From Chimonanthus salicifolius (Eukaryota > Streptophyta > Magnoliopsida > Laurales > Calycanthaceae), in NCBI GenBank assembly GCA_013350335.1, contig CM023536.1:45516314-45580313 (forward strand): a stretch of DNA of 64,000 nucleotides, in the 5' to 3' direction. The notes under the pieces were generated by a model, which searched no databases, had not been told where the DNA came from, and saw only the letters and a program-made list of their open reading frames with translations. A program made the translations under genes and the position numbers. This document shows positions 12,150-23,855 of the stretch, piece by piece. How positions within the stretch are numbered: the stretch's first letter is position 1; each line of letters begins with the position of its first letter.

Positions 12150-12500
12150 ATAGGAATGAGTGATTTAACTTCTAAAAGATAGAGTTAGAAACGAAACACA
12201 TTTGAGATTATCTAAAGATAGCTCTGATATATAACAAATTGAGTGAAACTCATTTAAGATGTTTTGGTTATTTTAGTAGAAGATTAAACACATCCTCAAT
12301 ATAGAGAGTGGAGAGGCTAAAGATAGAAGGCAATAGGAGGAAAGGGCGACCTTCGAAAATATGAAAGAAAAGGATAAAATTAGAGAAGAACTCATAAAAC
12401 CAACCACAGATAGATAGGATCACTAAGCTCAGATTTTCTTCTGGGGAAGATTTCCTTGCAGCCTCATATTGGATCCGACTCAAATTGAAAACTCGACTTT
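12150..12500 (+). mobile_element. RTE-type LINE fragment, degenerate
   Basis: The stretch GATAGAGTTAGAAACGAAAC and the following 150 bases read as the decayed C-terminal part of a plant RTE reverse transcriptase ORF (VRN..I...., then a RWFGHV-like FKMFWL region, then GRP-like sequence). It parallels, on the opposite strand, the clearer copy at 46597-47215. Several stops and frame changes are present. The call rests on motif order only. Confidence 0.45.
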
Positions 12501-12527
12501 AAAGCAACATAAAAAGTAAGTATTAAG

Positions 12528-12840
12528 GGCAATCGATAATATCGAGATATTTCTTAGAATTTTTACCGAGAAATTAATAGAAAAATCTTGCGGAAAAAAT
12601 AATATATAAAAATAATAATAAATAAAACTATTAATAAAATAAAATATCAATATGTAATTTATTGGTATTTTACTAGGAATTTATCATAAATTTATCGGGA
12701 TATTCTCGCGACATTGCTATTTATCGTGAATATACCGCAGTGCTAATAAATCTCGAAATATTAACAACAATTGGTATTTTGTCGATAAAAACGTGGTGAA
12801 TTTGAAAATATCAAAGATATTTGTGACATTAATCCTAACA
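12528..12840. repeat. Degenerate ATCG/CGATA-rich dispersed repeat
   Basis: Words such as ATCGATAATATCGAGATATT, ATCGGGATATTCTCGCG and TATTTTGTCGATAAA recur imperfectly across 300 bp. Similar CGATAT-rich repeats are common in angiosperm intergenic DNA. I cannot assign a class. Confidence 0.4.
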
Positions 12841-13018
12841 CTTTGGACCTTTCTAGAATATGAACTTTGTAAAAATCCCACGATCTAATCTTAGATGCCA
12901 AGATTTTTATGTCTTCAAAATTTTTATTATTTTAAATTAATTTTTAAATATCTAATAGTAGTCAAAGCCTCGAAGGATAGTCAACGTTTACGTTTGCGTC
13001 AGACTTGAGTTCAATCTT

Positions 13019-13037
13019 ATATATATATATATATATA
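13019..13037. repeat. (TA)n at foldback insertion site
   Basis: A short TA microsatellite directly abuts the left end of the foldback element, and ATATATATAT also abuts its right end. That is compatible with a target duplication of TA-rich sequence. Confidence 0.8.
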
Positions 13038-14381
13038 GGCAGCCCATTCGGACACCCCCTTTTTCTGCCACGGAACACCTCTTTTCAAAATTTATGTGCA
13101 AATTACCGTTTTGCCCTCCCGTTCAAAATCCTTCGAACGATTATATAGGCAAATTTCCACATCCTTCGAACCATAGGATCCTTCGAAGGATCAACAAGAT
13201 CCTTCGAAGGATCATGATTAGGATCCTTCCAAGGATCATCAAGATCCTTCGAAGGATGGATGCTACAGTAACAAAAATCGACAGTAAATTTTTTTTTTTT
13301 TTAATTTTAAAGTTATTTTTAAGCACTGTGTATTTTCAAAATTTCTCAAATTAAATATTCGGACTAATTTCGATAGCTTGATAAAAATACTTTAAGAATT
13401 TAAGGTCTTTTGACACTCCCAAATACTTAAAACACAGTGTTTTACAAATAAGGGTATCTCTTAGCTGTGTGGAAAATATATTTGGGAGTGTCAAAAGACC
13501 TTAAAGTCTTAAAGTATTTTTATCAAGTTATCGTAATTAGTCCGGATATTCAATTTGAGAAATTTTGGAAATACACAGTGCTTAAAAAATAATTTTAAAG
13601 TTTTAAAGGAGATATCAACAATATATTTTCCACACTGCCAAGGGATACCCTTATTTGTAAAATACTGTGTTTTAAGCATTTGAGAGTGTCAAAAGACCTT
13701 AAAGTCTTAAAGTATTTTTATCAGGTTATCGTAATTAGTCCGGATATTCAATTTGAGAAATTTTGGAAATACACAGTGCTTAAAAAATAACTGTCTATAT
13801 TGTCGATATCTCCTTTAAAACATTAAAATTATTTTTTATGCACTGTGTATATTCAAAATTTCTCAAATTGAATATCCGAACTAATTACGATAACCTGATA
13901 AAAATACTTTAAGACTTTAAGGTCTTTTGACACTCCAAAATATATTTTCCACACAGTTAAGAAATACCCTTATTTGTAAAATACTGTGTTTTAAGCATTT
14001 GGGAGTGTCAAAAGACCTTGAATTCTTAAAGTATTTTTATCAGGCTATCGAAATTAGTCCGGATATTTAATTTGAGAAATTTTGAAAATACACAGTACTT
14101 AAAAATAACTTTAAAATTAAAAAAAAAAAAATTACTGTTGATTTTTGTTACTGTAGCATCTATCCTTCGAAGGATCTTGATGATCCTTGGAAGGATCCTA
14201 ATCATGATCCTTCGAAGGATCTTGATGATCCTTCGAAGGATCCTATGGTTCGAAGGATGTGGAAATTTGCCTATATAATCGTTCGAAGGATTTTGAGCGG
14301 GAGGGCAAAACGGTAATTTGCACATAAATTTTGAAAAGAAGTGTTCCGTGGCAGAAAAAGGGGGTGTTCGAATGGGCTGCC
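13038..14381. mobile_element. Foldback (long palindrome) element with CCTTCGAAGG repeats
   Basis: The left end GGCAGCCCATTCG and right end CGAATGGGCTGCC are reverse complements, and complementarity continues inward almost without a break for several hundred bases on each side (CACCCCCTTTTTCTGCCACGG, TTTGCACATAAATTTT, GGAAATTTGCCTATATAATC). Each arm has a cluster of self-complementary ATCCTTCGAAGGAT units (13165-13260 and 14155-14250). The centre (13290-14120) holds at least four copies, in alternating orientation, of a block containing GGAGTGTCAAAAGACCTTAA and AATTAGTCCGGATATT. There is no transposase. TA-rich flanks of about 9-10 bp on both sides would fit a Mutator-like target duplication, which is an inference. 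The two ORFs in the arms are mirror images and not genes. Confidence 0.85.
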
Positions 14382-14392
14382 ATATATATATC

Positions 14393-15719
14393 CAAAAAGG
14401 CAATATCCACTGTGCTCTTTCTTTCCCTTTTAATTGTAGATGGGAAAATTTGGAGAAAAGGAAATAAATTGAGAAAATTGATTGGCTCTAATGCTAAGAT
14501 AGTATGAATCCAAATAAAAATCACATATAAAGTGTAAAAAAATTCAATGTAAGTAAAGAAAAATAAAGTGAGGATAGGGGTTTCAAAAAGGAAGAGATAG
14601 AAAGGAAAAGCAGTCAAGTAAGAAAATTCCCCTTTAACATTGAGGTGTACGTATGTGTCCAGCAATTTGTTCTCCAAATTTTGGTACTAGCTTTATCTTA
14701 CTTTTGGTCCGAGTGGATTTAAAGTGATTAGATACATGATTACTAATGAATAATTTAAATTTGAAAAAAAAAAATTTAAATGTTACGTTAACCCCTCAAT
14801 TAAATTTTCTAATTCCACACCTTTTGACAGATTGATAAAAAATGAAAATATCCACATGTATCTAAAGATTTCTCTATGGATAAATTAATATAAAAATATT
14901 TTGAACATTTCTATAAGAATATCTACTTGGACTTACTTATGTAAAAGATTTCTGTATACATTTAAAAATATAACATTTATGTGTATTTTTACTACCTAAT
15001 TTTTAAAAAATATATATAATTAACTCTTTATTCTGATATAGGCATGGAAAGACTAAAATTATGGACTCTACATATGATAATTTCCACAAAAATTATTTAT
15101 TGTGAATTAGTTCACAGAAATTGATGTGATTTTTCAACCAAAACTATTGGAAGAGGAAAAAGCAGCCCATGGCATTGTGTCTGGACCAGGGGTAGAAAAA
15201 TTGGCCGGGCCGAGATCTCGATCAGCTGCACTTTTTCTCTCTCTAGCCCTTTTTTTTTAAAAAAAATTCAAAAAAAATTACAGTAAATGCAGATAATTAT
15301 GGGCTTATTGAATATGTAATTTTTTTCATAAAATGTAGGGCATTTACATCTTCTAATATATTTTTGAAGTTACGATATCGAGAAATTATATAATTAGTAA
15401 TAAAATGGTGAAAATTATAAGGAAAAGCAGATAAATGTAGAAATAATTTCATAATTTATTTTCTTAGTCAATGAGTGTTATTTTAAGTTATGAATTATAG
15501 AAATAAAATAAATAAATAATAAAATGATTGAAAATTACATAATAATGTAGAAAAAATATTAGAACATGAAACTAATGTGGTCCTAATCACTTGAACTGAT
15601 AACCACACAAATTCCATTTAAATCATTAAGTAAAGAGTTTTTAAAAATTAACTAAATGAATAAACTTTCAAGATCTAAACTCAAAATATAATTTTTTCTC
15701 ATACATTTCAGCTACATTT
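14393..15719. other. AT-rich intergenic DNA
   Basis: No gene recognised. Around 15190-15290 there is a short GGCCGAGATCTCGATCAG stretch related in style to the ATCGGCC repeats at 20.2, 25.2 and 53.6 kb. Confidence 0.45.
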
Positions 15720-16267
15720 AAAGACGAACATCAATATGGATATTGATGGCCCAGCAATTACAGATGCATAACAAAGGGCCCGTAGATAGGGATTTTCTAT
15801 ATCCCTTGGTGGACTGTGAATATTTGCGAAGTATTTTGTCGCAGCCTTTCCAATGCCTTTTTTGGCCTCATCTCTTATGGCCTGGTCTAATCGCCTCTGC
15901 ATCAAATAGGTGGGCTTATCCCATGTTGGATCCGCGGAGCCGACGGTTTCTGGATTGACATCATAGTACGGATCAATGGGTGCATTTTGATTACCCATGC
16001 CAAATATAGTGTTCATTGATTTCCATGTAGCCCGTAATCCAGTATTCTTCTTCTTTGAACTGAACCCACTGGCACCACCATGGCGGGACCCACCTTCATA
16101 GATTAATAAAAATAAGTGGATTAGCATTTTTTTTTAAATTTCCGTCTCAATAAAATGTATTTATGATTTTCTAAAAATGTAATTTTTATATTACCTGCAC
16201 CACCATGGTTGCCCATATGCATATCGCGACGACTCTCTTTCAAAGCCTGCCGCAAGTCCCGCGCCTT
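15720..16267 (-). pseudogene. hAT/DUF659-type transposase fragment (two exons)
   Basis: Two segments join in frame across a GT-AG intron: exon A 16267-16195 (KARDLRQALKESRRDMH...) and exon B 16093 to about 15720. Exon B reads GGSRHGGASGFSSKKK..., then an IGKAATKYFANIH-PP...PY...GPSI pattern. That pattern resembles the IGKAISKFF..IPFN...PY...GPGI region at the start of DUF659 in plant hAT-like proteins. The upstream BED zinc finger and the downstream catalytic and dimerisation domains are not found. Upstream the gene runs into a 160-bp tandem repeat. It is a relic. Family assignment is by motif resemblance only. Confidence 0.6.
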
Positions 16268-16925
16268 CTAACATTTATAAGTCATATTCCATAGTTAATG
16301 ATGAAAAAATTACAAAACGACAGGAAAAAAAAAAAATTTGCATCCCTGTATAAAAAGTTAGTACACAGTAAATAACAGTAAATAAATAAATTTCATGTAT
16401 TATTTTAAAGGTTTTACCATTTTCCGGCATATAACTCATAATCTACATTTTATGATGAAATAATTAAAAGAAAGATTAAATAAAAGAAAAAAATGTTGCT
16501 GGAAATTTTTACATGTTAGTAAAGAGTAACTAAGAGAAAATAAAAACAATTAATTTATTATTTTAAAGTTTTTATCATTTTCAAACATTTATAAGTCATA
16601 AACCATACTTTATGATGAAATAATTAAAAAAATGAGTGTAAATAAAAGAAAAATGTTGCTTGAAATTTTGACATGTTAGTAAACAGTAACTAAGAGAAAA
16701 TAAAAAAAATTAATGTATTATTTTATAGGTTTTAGCATTTTCTAATATTTATAACTCATAAACAATATTTTATAATGAAATAATTAAAATAAAGAGTAAA
16801 TAGAAGTAAAAAATGTTGCTGTAAATTTTGACATGTTAGTAATAGTAACTAAGAGCAAATAAAAAAATTCATCTATTATTTTATAGGTTTTATCATTTTC
16901 TAACTTTTTTTTCATTTATGCTATT
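16260..16925. repeat. Tandem repeat, period about 160 bp, about four copies
   Basis: The marker word AATGTTGCT occurs at 16492, 16652 and 16812, and GGTTTTA.CATTTTC at about 16410, 16569, 16728 and 16886, giving a period of 159-160 bp. Each unit also has a TGACATGTTAGTAA...GTAACTAAGAG block and TTTATGATGAAATAATTAA. The first unit contains the splice acceptor of the transposase exon A, so the array seems to have arisen from an intron of that gene. Confidence 0.85.
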
Positions 16926-16983
16926 TTATGTTGAAATAGTTAACAAAAAGGAATAAATAATTGAAAAAAATAGTAACTAACAA

Positions 16984-19674
16984 TGTCACGCCCTGAACCC
17001 TAGATGTGAGCCCAGGAATGCAGATAATTTTTTTTTTTTAAAACTAATCCAAATACTTCAAGTCCATGGGCCTTTAAGAGAGCTTACTTAAGCCCATAGA
17101 AAATGTCGCACATGCTCATGTGGACATTAGGGGTAAATCAAACCCTCAACGAACACCAACTATTCTAATGATCATAGTCCTGGTCGAACCATTAGACATT
17201 AGTATCAGTTATATCCGATGATTTTCCAATCTTCTAATTTTTTTCCACTTACTACACAGGGGATTCACCAAACACACTATATTACAATCATTTACACATC
17301 ATAGCATCATATTATCATATTATACATATAGAACTTATACATAAGGTCTTTATGCCACAAGTGGCATGATCACCTATGTTTACATATTTTTAATATACAA
17401 CGAAATAAGTATAAATCCTACCCTTGAATAGCACTGGAATCTAATTCCTAAGTATCATAGAGGGATTCTTTACTCCATGGTCCAGTAATAACCTGCATTG
17501 TAAGGGATGTGAGCTCCAACCCAGTGAAGAGATCTCAAATTAACAAGTCCCTCTAAATTTTCAGAATATCAAATTTACAATGCAATTTATAAGGAAAACA
17601 CTTAGAACACAATGTCATACCTTTACCATTTGCTCTTTCCTATCCACGTACACACTCATGCATACTCACGCATATACATGTAAACCCACCCAAGTTCACA
17701 CACAAATGTAGATGCCACTCACACATTTGCACCTGCAAACTCACACATGTATTCATAATATCAATAGCACAATGCATGTTTAACAACATGATAAACAAAT
17801 AAATCATATTTACCATTTACAAGGTTACAACGAACCTTATAACAGCACTTGAGGGTATCCCACTCAACCCTGTTGATGTATCCCACTCAACCCCAACTAT
17901 ACAGGTCTAGGGTATCTCACTCAACCCTGTCGAGGAATCCAACTCATCATCGAATGCATTAAGTCAAGACAGACAGAATGCAGCATCTTGCAAGAGCTCG
18001 ATCGAACATACAAGTAGTGTGTGTATACATTAACATGTATATTAACTTCAACAATCCATAAACATGGAAATAATATAAAATCACCATTTACTTATGCTTT
18101 CTCTCCACGAGGGTTTGATAATGGAGTTTCACTTACCATCTACTGATTTCAATCTAGGTTTAATTACCTAGAGTATTTTCATCTCATCACCTGCATAAAC
18201 TTATTAGCACATGAATAATCGCATACATGCATAACTCTATGTATATCAAATATCACACCCACCACATGCATACCATATGTACTACTGATCCTAGCATGAA
18301 TCTCATGCATGATCAAGGCCACATATATCACCTGTTCACATAACCAATGCATGAATCACATGCATGCACTAGTATACACATACTACATGTACCAGAAACC
18401 ATAGCATGAACCTAATGCATATTCAATTATAATATGCATCAATGACCATAGCATGAACCACATGCACATGTACCACACTAAATGCATCATTTTTTGTCAT
18501 TTGTCACTATTTGTCCAAACTCATAAATCTACTATCCTCTAGACATCTAATGGATCTCATACTGCGTTTGAGATTACTAGGCCTCAGCTCCTCGACACCT
18601 TGTCATGCTTACGTTCTAAATAATTAGAACAATATCACGTCCCTAATAGGTAAAGAGTGTCAGATCTCACTTTCTAGTCTCATTTAGTCTTTTCCATCTA
18701 TTAATTTCCATAGGTCTCATTTTTCATCCTAGAATTTAATAGTTTCTAACACAAACTAATAATACGAGTCAAGTTGAGTCTCCTCACCTTAATTGACAAA
18801 GTTACATGAGTGTCTCGATTTGCATAAAAGAGAGAGAGCCAGTCCAACTTCAACGTCTGTCCACACACCAGTGAGAAAAAAGAGAAGAAACATCCTTTTG
18901 AAAGAGAGGAGAGAAAATTGAATGGAAGAAGGAGAGGGGTTAAATATTTTTTTTTTTTATCTCATCTTTCTACCTACTCTCTTCACTTTACGCTCTTTAA
19001 AAAGGATGACGGTGAATTTCCACCAACCACCCAACCTTTGCTACTACATAGCCTAATAGCCTTTAACTTATCCTTTTAAATATATACTGAACCTTATACT
19101 ACTGTAGTTTGCATAAATAAATTAATTTTATTTAGTTTCAAAAAATAACACACATACATTAAAACTTAATGATTTTAAATACTAAATTTCAAAATTAAAA
19201 TAACACCTTGTAAAAGTTTTGACTTTACAATCGGGTCAAATAATTTTAATTCACAAAAACACTAAAAAATTTCGAGATATTTGACACTCTTAAACATTTA
19301 AAAATTAACTTTTTATAAAATAGGGACACCCCTGACAAATCAAAATCTACACTTCTACAAATCAAAATGTCAGCCAGGGAAAATTCTTTAGACTTAGAAT
19401 TTTAAAACTAAATTTATGAGTGAAATTTGAGAATTTAAATACCTCAAATAATTTATTTTCCAAACACAGATTATTTTAAGGGTCTCAGTCAGATAAAGTT
19501 TAGATAATTTAACTTTCCCACTACACTTTAAAGGAGTTGGATCCAGTCGGGTCGAGTCAAACTTTGACTCTAAATAAAGCCCACTTGTTAATCATTTAGA
19601 TTAATAGGTCATTAATCACAATTAACAGCCTAAATTCACATAATTAGACACTAATTTGGGTCTGTAGTATTACA
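16984..19674 (-). mobile_element. Solo LTR of a Gypsy element (2691 bp) with AACAA duplication
   Basis: In forward reading it begins TGTCACGCCC (16984) and ends GTAGTATTACA (19674), the same terminal pattern as the LTR at 2586-5716. It is flanked on both sides by AACAA (16979-16983 and 19675-19679). No internal region or primer site adjoins either end. It therefore arose by LTR-LTR recombination of a minus-strand insertion. Near 17506-17530 it carries the GTGAGCT...AACCCAGTGAAG block seen in the other Gypsy LTRs. Confidence 0.9.
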
Positions 19675-19679
19675 AACAA

Positions 19680-20199
19680 AGTACACAAAAAATAACTATA
19701 GATACATTCAGATAGAAAAAAATTATAACACCTTTATAAAACTTTTATTTACTACATGTGCTATTTAAGTTCAAGCATTTTTAACAAATTATAACACTTT
19801 TATGTTATTTTTTACTTGAAAAAAATTAAATTAAAATATAGGTAAATGTAAATAAATTACAAAGCTTATAAGAGTAGTTAATTTATAAATGAAGAAAAGT
19901 TTGAACGGTCTGGATCGTTCAGTTTCAACCAAATACAGGTTCTTTAGAACTTAATTAGATCAAGTAATGAAGAGTGAAAAAACTTCTGGAAGAGAAATAG
20001 TAAAATCTGGTTTTTTTCAAGAAAATAAGTGTGTGAAACTTGAAGTGTAAGTGAATGGGATTTATAGAAAAAATTTGGACCAGGTAGATTTTTCGGATTT
20101 CAAAAAAATAATAAAAAATTAACACATGCCCAACCACCCGAATACTACAGTCTACCCTATACAGAGAGATTGGATGAGAGAAATTGGTTGACAGATGAG
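19680..20199. other. AT-rich intergenic DNA
   Basis: No gene recognised. The minus-strand ORF here has no family features. Confidence 0.45.
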
Positions 20200-20530
20200 A
20201 TCTCACCCGATATATCGGACATGAGATATCGTCCGATATATGGGCAAAATATCGCCGAATTTGGGTTGGGCCCAGAACCGAATTTTACTGTTGTTTCCCT
20301 TAAAAAACGGTTGTTTCGGCCGAGATTTAGACCGATATATCGGTCATCTCGGCTATTATTTCCAAAAAAAAGGCTTTTTTTAATAAAAAATAAATAAAAC
20401 GACCGAATTTTTAAAATTCAGCCGATATCATGACCAAATTATCAGTCCAGAAATTCGGTCATCTCGGCCATTTTTTTTTTTGATACGGCTGATACTATAT
20501 GTATCAGCCGAATTTTTGACCCCTCAAGGC
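20200..20530. repeat. ATCGGCC-type palindromic dispersed repeat, copy 1
   Basis: It has repeated CCGATATATCGG, TCGGCCGAGAT, GTCATCTCGGC and GCCGATA words in both orientations, with A/T runs between. The same vocabulary occurs at 25188-25510 and 53560-53860. Confidence 0.6.
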
Positions 20531-23310
20531 ATTATTTGGATGGATAAGATCCATCAGTTGGGAAGTTGGGTGTAATATTATATCCATTTTGATTTTGAAT
20601 AGTTCGGGCCCAGTCCCTATCCAATCCACATGAACCAGTAAGTCACTTTCAAGTATGGACCCTCAAGTTTTATCCTATTATGTGTATAAGCCACAAGTTT
20701 ATGCCGGCAGTTGTGAAAATGAACCTTATCATTTTTCAGATATGGGTTAGGCCCAATTATCTTCTAAATGATAAGACATAAAGGTGGGCTCTACTCTCAC
20801 TGTCAATGAATGAGGAAAATGGAGAATAAGCATCATGGAAGAGCTGCAATTGAAAATGGATCCCTTTAAATTATTCTAATATTTGGGTTTTAAATTTTAA
20901 AGTTAAAACTATATTTGGGTTAAACAGATCCATATTTGACATTTATCTCTGATTAATATAAACTCAAAGGGTTTAGAGTGATAGTCAAGAACTTGCTTCA
21001 GAACCATTATTGACCGAATAAGGAGAACCAGTGGCAATTAAGAAAACATACAAAGACAGTAATTTTAGTCAGTGGCAAGTTGCCATCAAGGTAGAGGTGA
21101 GGTCTTTTCATGACAACCAAACATGAGATCTTGCATGAGATCTTGTTAAATTGCTAAAGGAAAAGAAAGCTATTTATTCCAATGGTCTTTAGAAAAAAAA
21201 AACCCCAATATATAAAGACAAATGCATTACTTTTTTTACTCACTACAATGAAACAATCTGAGATATATAAGTAAGATTACATAATATAAAGAACTGATAA
21301 CAAAACCCAATATACAAAAACAAGTAAAAACAAGTTAAAATCATAAAAAAATCGTCATTCTAATTATTACATTATCAATAATAACAGAAAATAAAAGGCA
21401 CACTTTTATATAAAATGTAAATAATATTTGACTATTTACATTTTAAAACTCAATAGTAAAAATAGAAAGACACATTTTTATTTTTGTTTTAACACTCAAA
21501 AAAAGAAATTATGTTTTGCTGTGTAAGGTACAAACTCTCTTCCGGTTGCTGCTGCGAAGTCCATTGGGCTTTTCAAGTTAAAGTACAACATTAAAATTCG
21601 TTTATTTTGTATCCAACACCGTTTTTTATTTTTCTAAAAACATTTGTGTCTGTAAGTTGAAAATATAATTACACAAATTGGAAATATACTTAAATACATA
21701 CCACAAGTTAAAATTTAAGTCTAAAAATAAATTTCTAGTTACTTGATTTTTATAGTCAAATATGGCAAACATTCATAACAAGATGACACTTGGTGATTTT
21801 AAAGTTAAGATCTAGTGGATAAAATTTGATTTTTGAGATAAAATTTTAAGTTTTAACCTGTTATCCTTTTTAAACATTCTTTCAATTTATATATTTATAT
21901 TTATAATTTATAAAATAAAAATTATATAAAAATATTTTTTTATAAATTTTAAGTAAAAGCCCGAACTCGACTCCGCGGCTTGAGCCGAGCTCAAATGAGA
22001 ATCGGACAAATCACCAGCTGTGGACGTGGATAAGTCGATGGACGTTGAAATTGACCTTAATCAAAAGTAGATTTTTCATAAAAAAACATATGGATAAGTG
22101 GACGTTAACCTCTAAGACCGTTTACTACACATGGACCAGAGGCTAGATTCGTTTAACCTTACGATTCTAGTTGATTTAGGAATATCATTATAAATATTAT
22201 AAACATTTTAATCTCAATATGCAGTCTAATTGTTCTCTAAGACATGAGTAGCAATTTTTAAGGACTACGTTGTGGAAATTGAAGATTTTTTTACATTTAA
22301 ATTATTTTATATTTATTTTCTTTAAATTTTATTTTAATGAATTAATTAAAATAACTCAAACTAGTGAAAATTGTCTAACATAACTTCAAGTTTAGAAAAT
22401 AATTTAATAACTTGCTTCTAAACCTTTTTAAAATCACATCAACATAAAATTCAATTGAAAAAAATGAAGATTGAAACTGTTTTCTTTTTTCTTTTTTAAT
22501 TTAAAAAAATGTGCATTGGTTGTCGGCAATTATAGAGTTGATAAAACCGATCTACAACCGTAATGCTATGTATAGACCGATATATTTCTCCAGTCTATAT
22601 GATGATACGTATCAGCCAATATACAACATATTAATCGATATTAATATTAACAAATAATTTCTTAAACTTTAAGCATATAAAGACTTGTAACCTAACCAAT
22701 AAACTATTAGGACTTTACCTAACACATGACCCAAGATTGAGTCAGACTATGATTCATGACTCATCTCATGACCCTTGACCTGTCCAAGCCAATGCAACCT
22801 TTGATTCATGGCTTCACTGTTATGTTAGACCCATTATCTAATGCTAGCCAAAGTCCTATGCCCAATCCCACTCAGAATGGACCAACCTGATCACGACTGA
22901 GTCAAGTCAAAATTTAACTTAATTATCCTTTTTTCACATAATATTGTATTTTTTAAGTAAAATATGAGTTTAATTAACTATATGAATTGTAACTTATGTA
23001 TGTATTAATTTTATTTAAAGTTGAGGAATAATTGTCAGCTGGGTGACTTGCCCATAGGCGACATCCCCAGTAGGATTGCAACTCAGATAGGTCAAGCTGA
23101 GTTTTGGGCCTGCCGAGCCTGAGTCTGAACTTGAGCCCGACTTTGGGCCAAGGTGAGTAGAGTTGGATTCTTAAATAACATATACCTAACTATCCAAAAT
23201 AGAAAAGAAAAATTATTGATAAATTATGGTAGAAACTTCTTACCACACGAAATGGTAAAATTTGACAATTATAAAAATGTGAGTTATCAAGCAAATCAAA
23301 TTTCCCGAAA
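20531..23310. other. AT-rich intergenic DNA, no gene
   Basis: No coding sequence or bounded element recognised in this 2.8 kb. A SINE-like head (GAGTGATAGTCAAGAAC) occurs near 20976, and a weak CCGATA/GATATTAATC patch at 22540-22650 resembles the ATCGGCC repeats. Confidence 0.4.
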
Positions 23311-23315
23311 TATGA

Positions 23316-23850
23316 TGTGATACCCCTCCCACAGCGTTGAGCTGCTCAGAGTGAAGGGTGCAGAGCATTGAGCGCCCTATGCACAGGGTGTTGAGCGCCC
23401 AGAGTGAGGGACTATTGTGGGAAAGAGAAAAAGCATCAGTGAGGGCATTGGAAAGTCTCACACCGCCCACAGAGTTGAAAGTGTTGTTGGATATAAGTTA
23501 GAAAATTCTTCTCTCTAACACAAGGCTTTTTAGGGGTGTGTCTATGAGCTCATTTTGATCCTAAAGTGGAAAATATTATGCTAACGGAGACATGTATTTA
23601 CAAATGGTATCAGAGTACGATTCAACTTCTCTGACTCAAATGTGGGTTATAGTGTGTAAAAGAGCCGAGGGTGACTCTAGTTTAAGGGAAGTGGATTGTG
23701 ATACCCAAAGTGTTAAGCACCTAGAGTGAAGGGCGCACAACATTGAGTGCCTAGAGTGAGGAGCGTTGTGGAAAAGAAAGAGAAAGTGCCACTAGAGGTA
23801 TTGGAAAGTCCAAACAGACAATATTATACCAGCAGAGACGAGTCGTTAGA
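23316..23850 (+). mobile_element. TRIM (terminal-repeat retrotransposon in miniature), TATGA duplication
   Basis: LTR1 is 23316-23602 (TGTGATACCC...TTTACA). It is followed two bases later by TGGTATCAGAGT (23605-23616), one mismatch from the tRNA-iMet primer site. A short internal region ends in a purine-rich tract (AAGGGAAGTGGA, about 23684-23695), then LTR2 (23697-23850) begins TGTGATACCC. LTR2 lacks about 110 bp present in LTR1. The whole is flanked by TATGA (23311-23315 and 23851-23855). No coding capacity, as usual for TRIMs. Confidence 0.9.
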
Positions 23851-23855
23851 TATGA

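Noticed and set aside
13094..14403. Arginine/isoleucine-rich ORFs in both arms (LRRI repeats) as a possible repeat protein
   Set aside because: They are mirror images generated by the self-complementary ATCCTTCGAAGGAT units of the foldback element and overlap on both strands.
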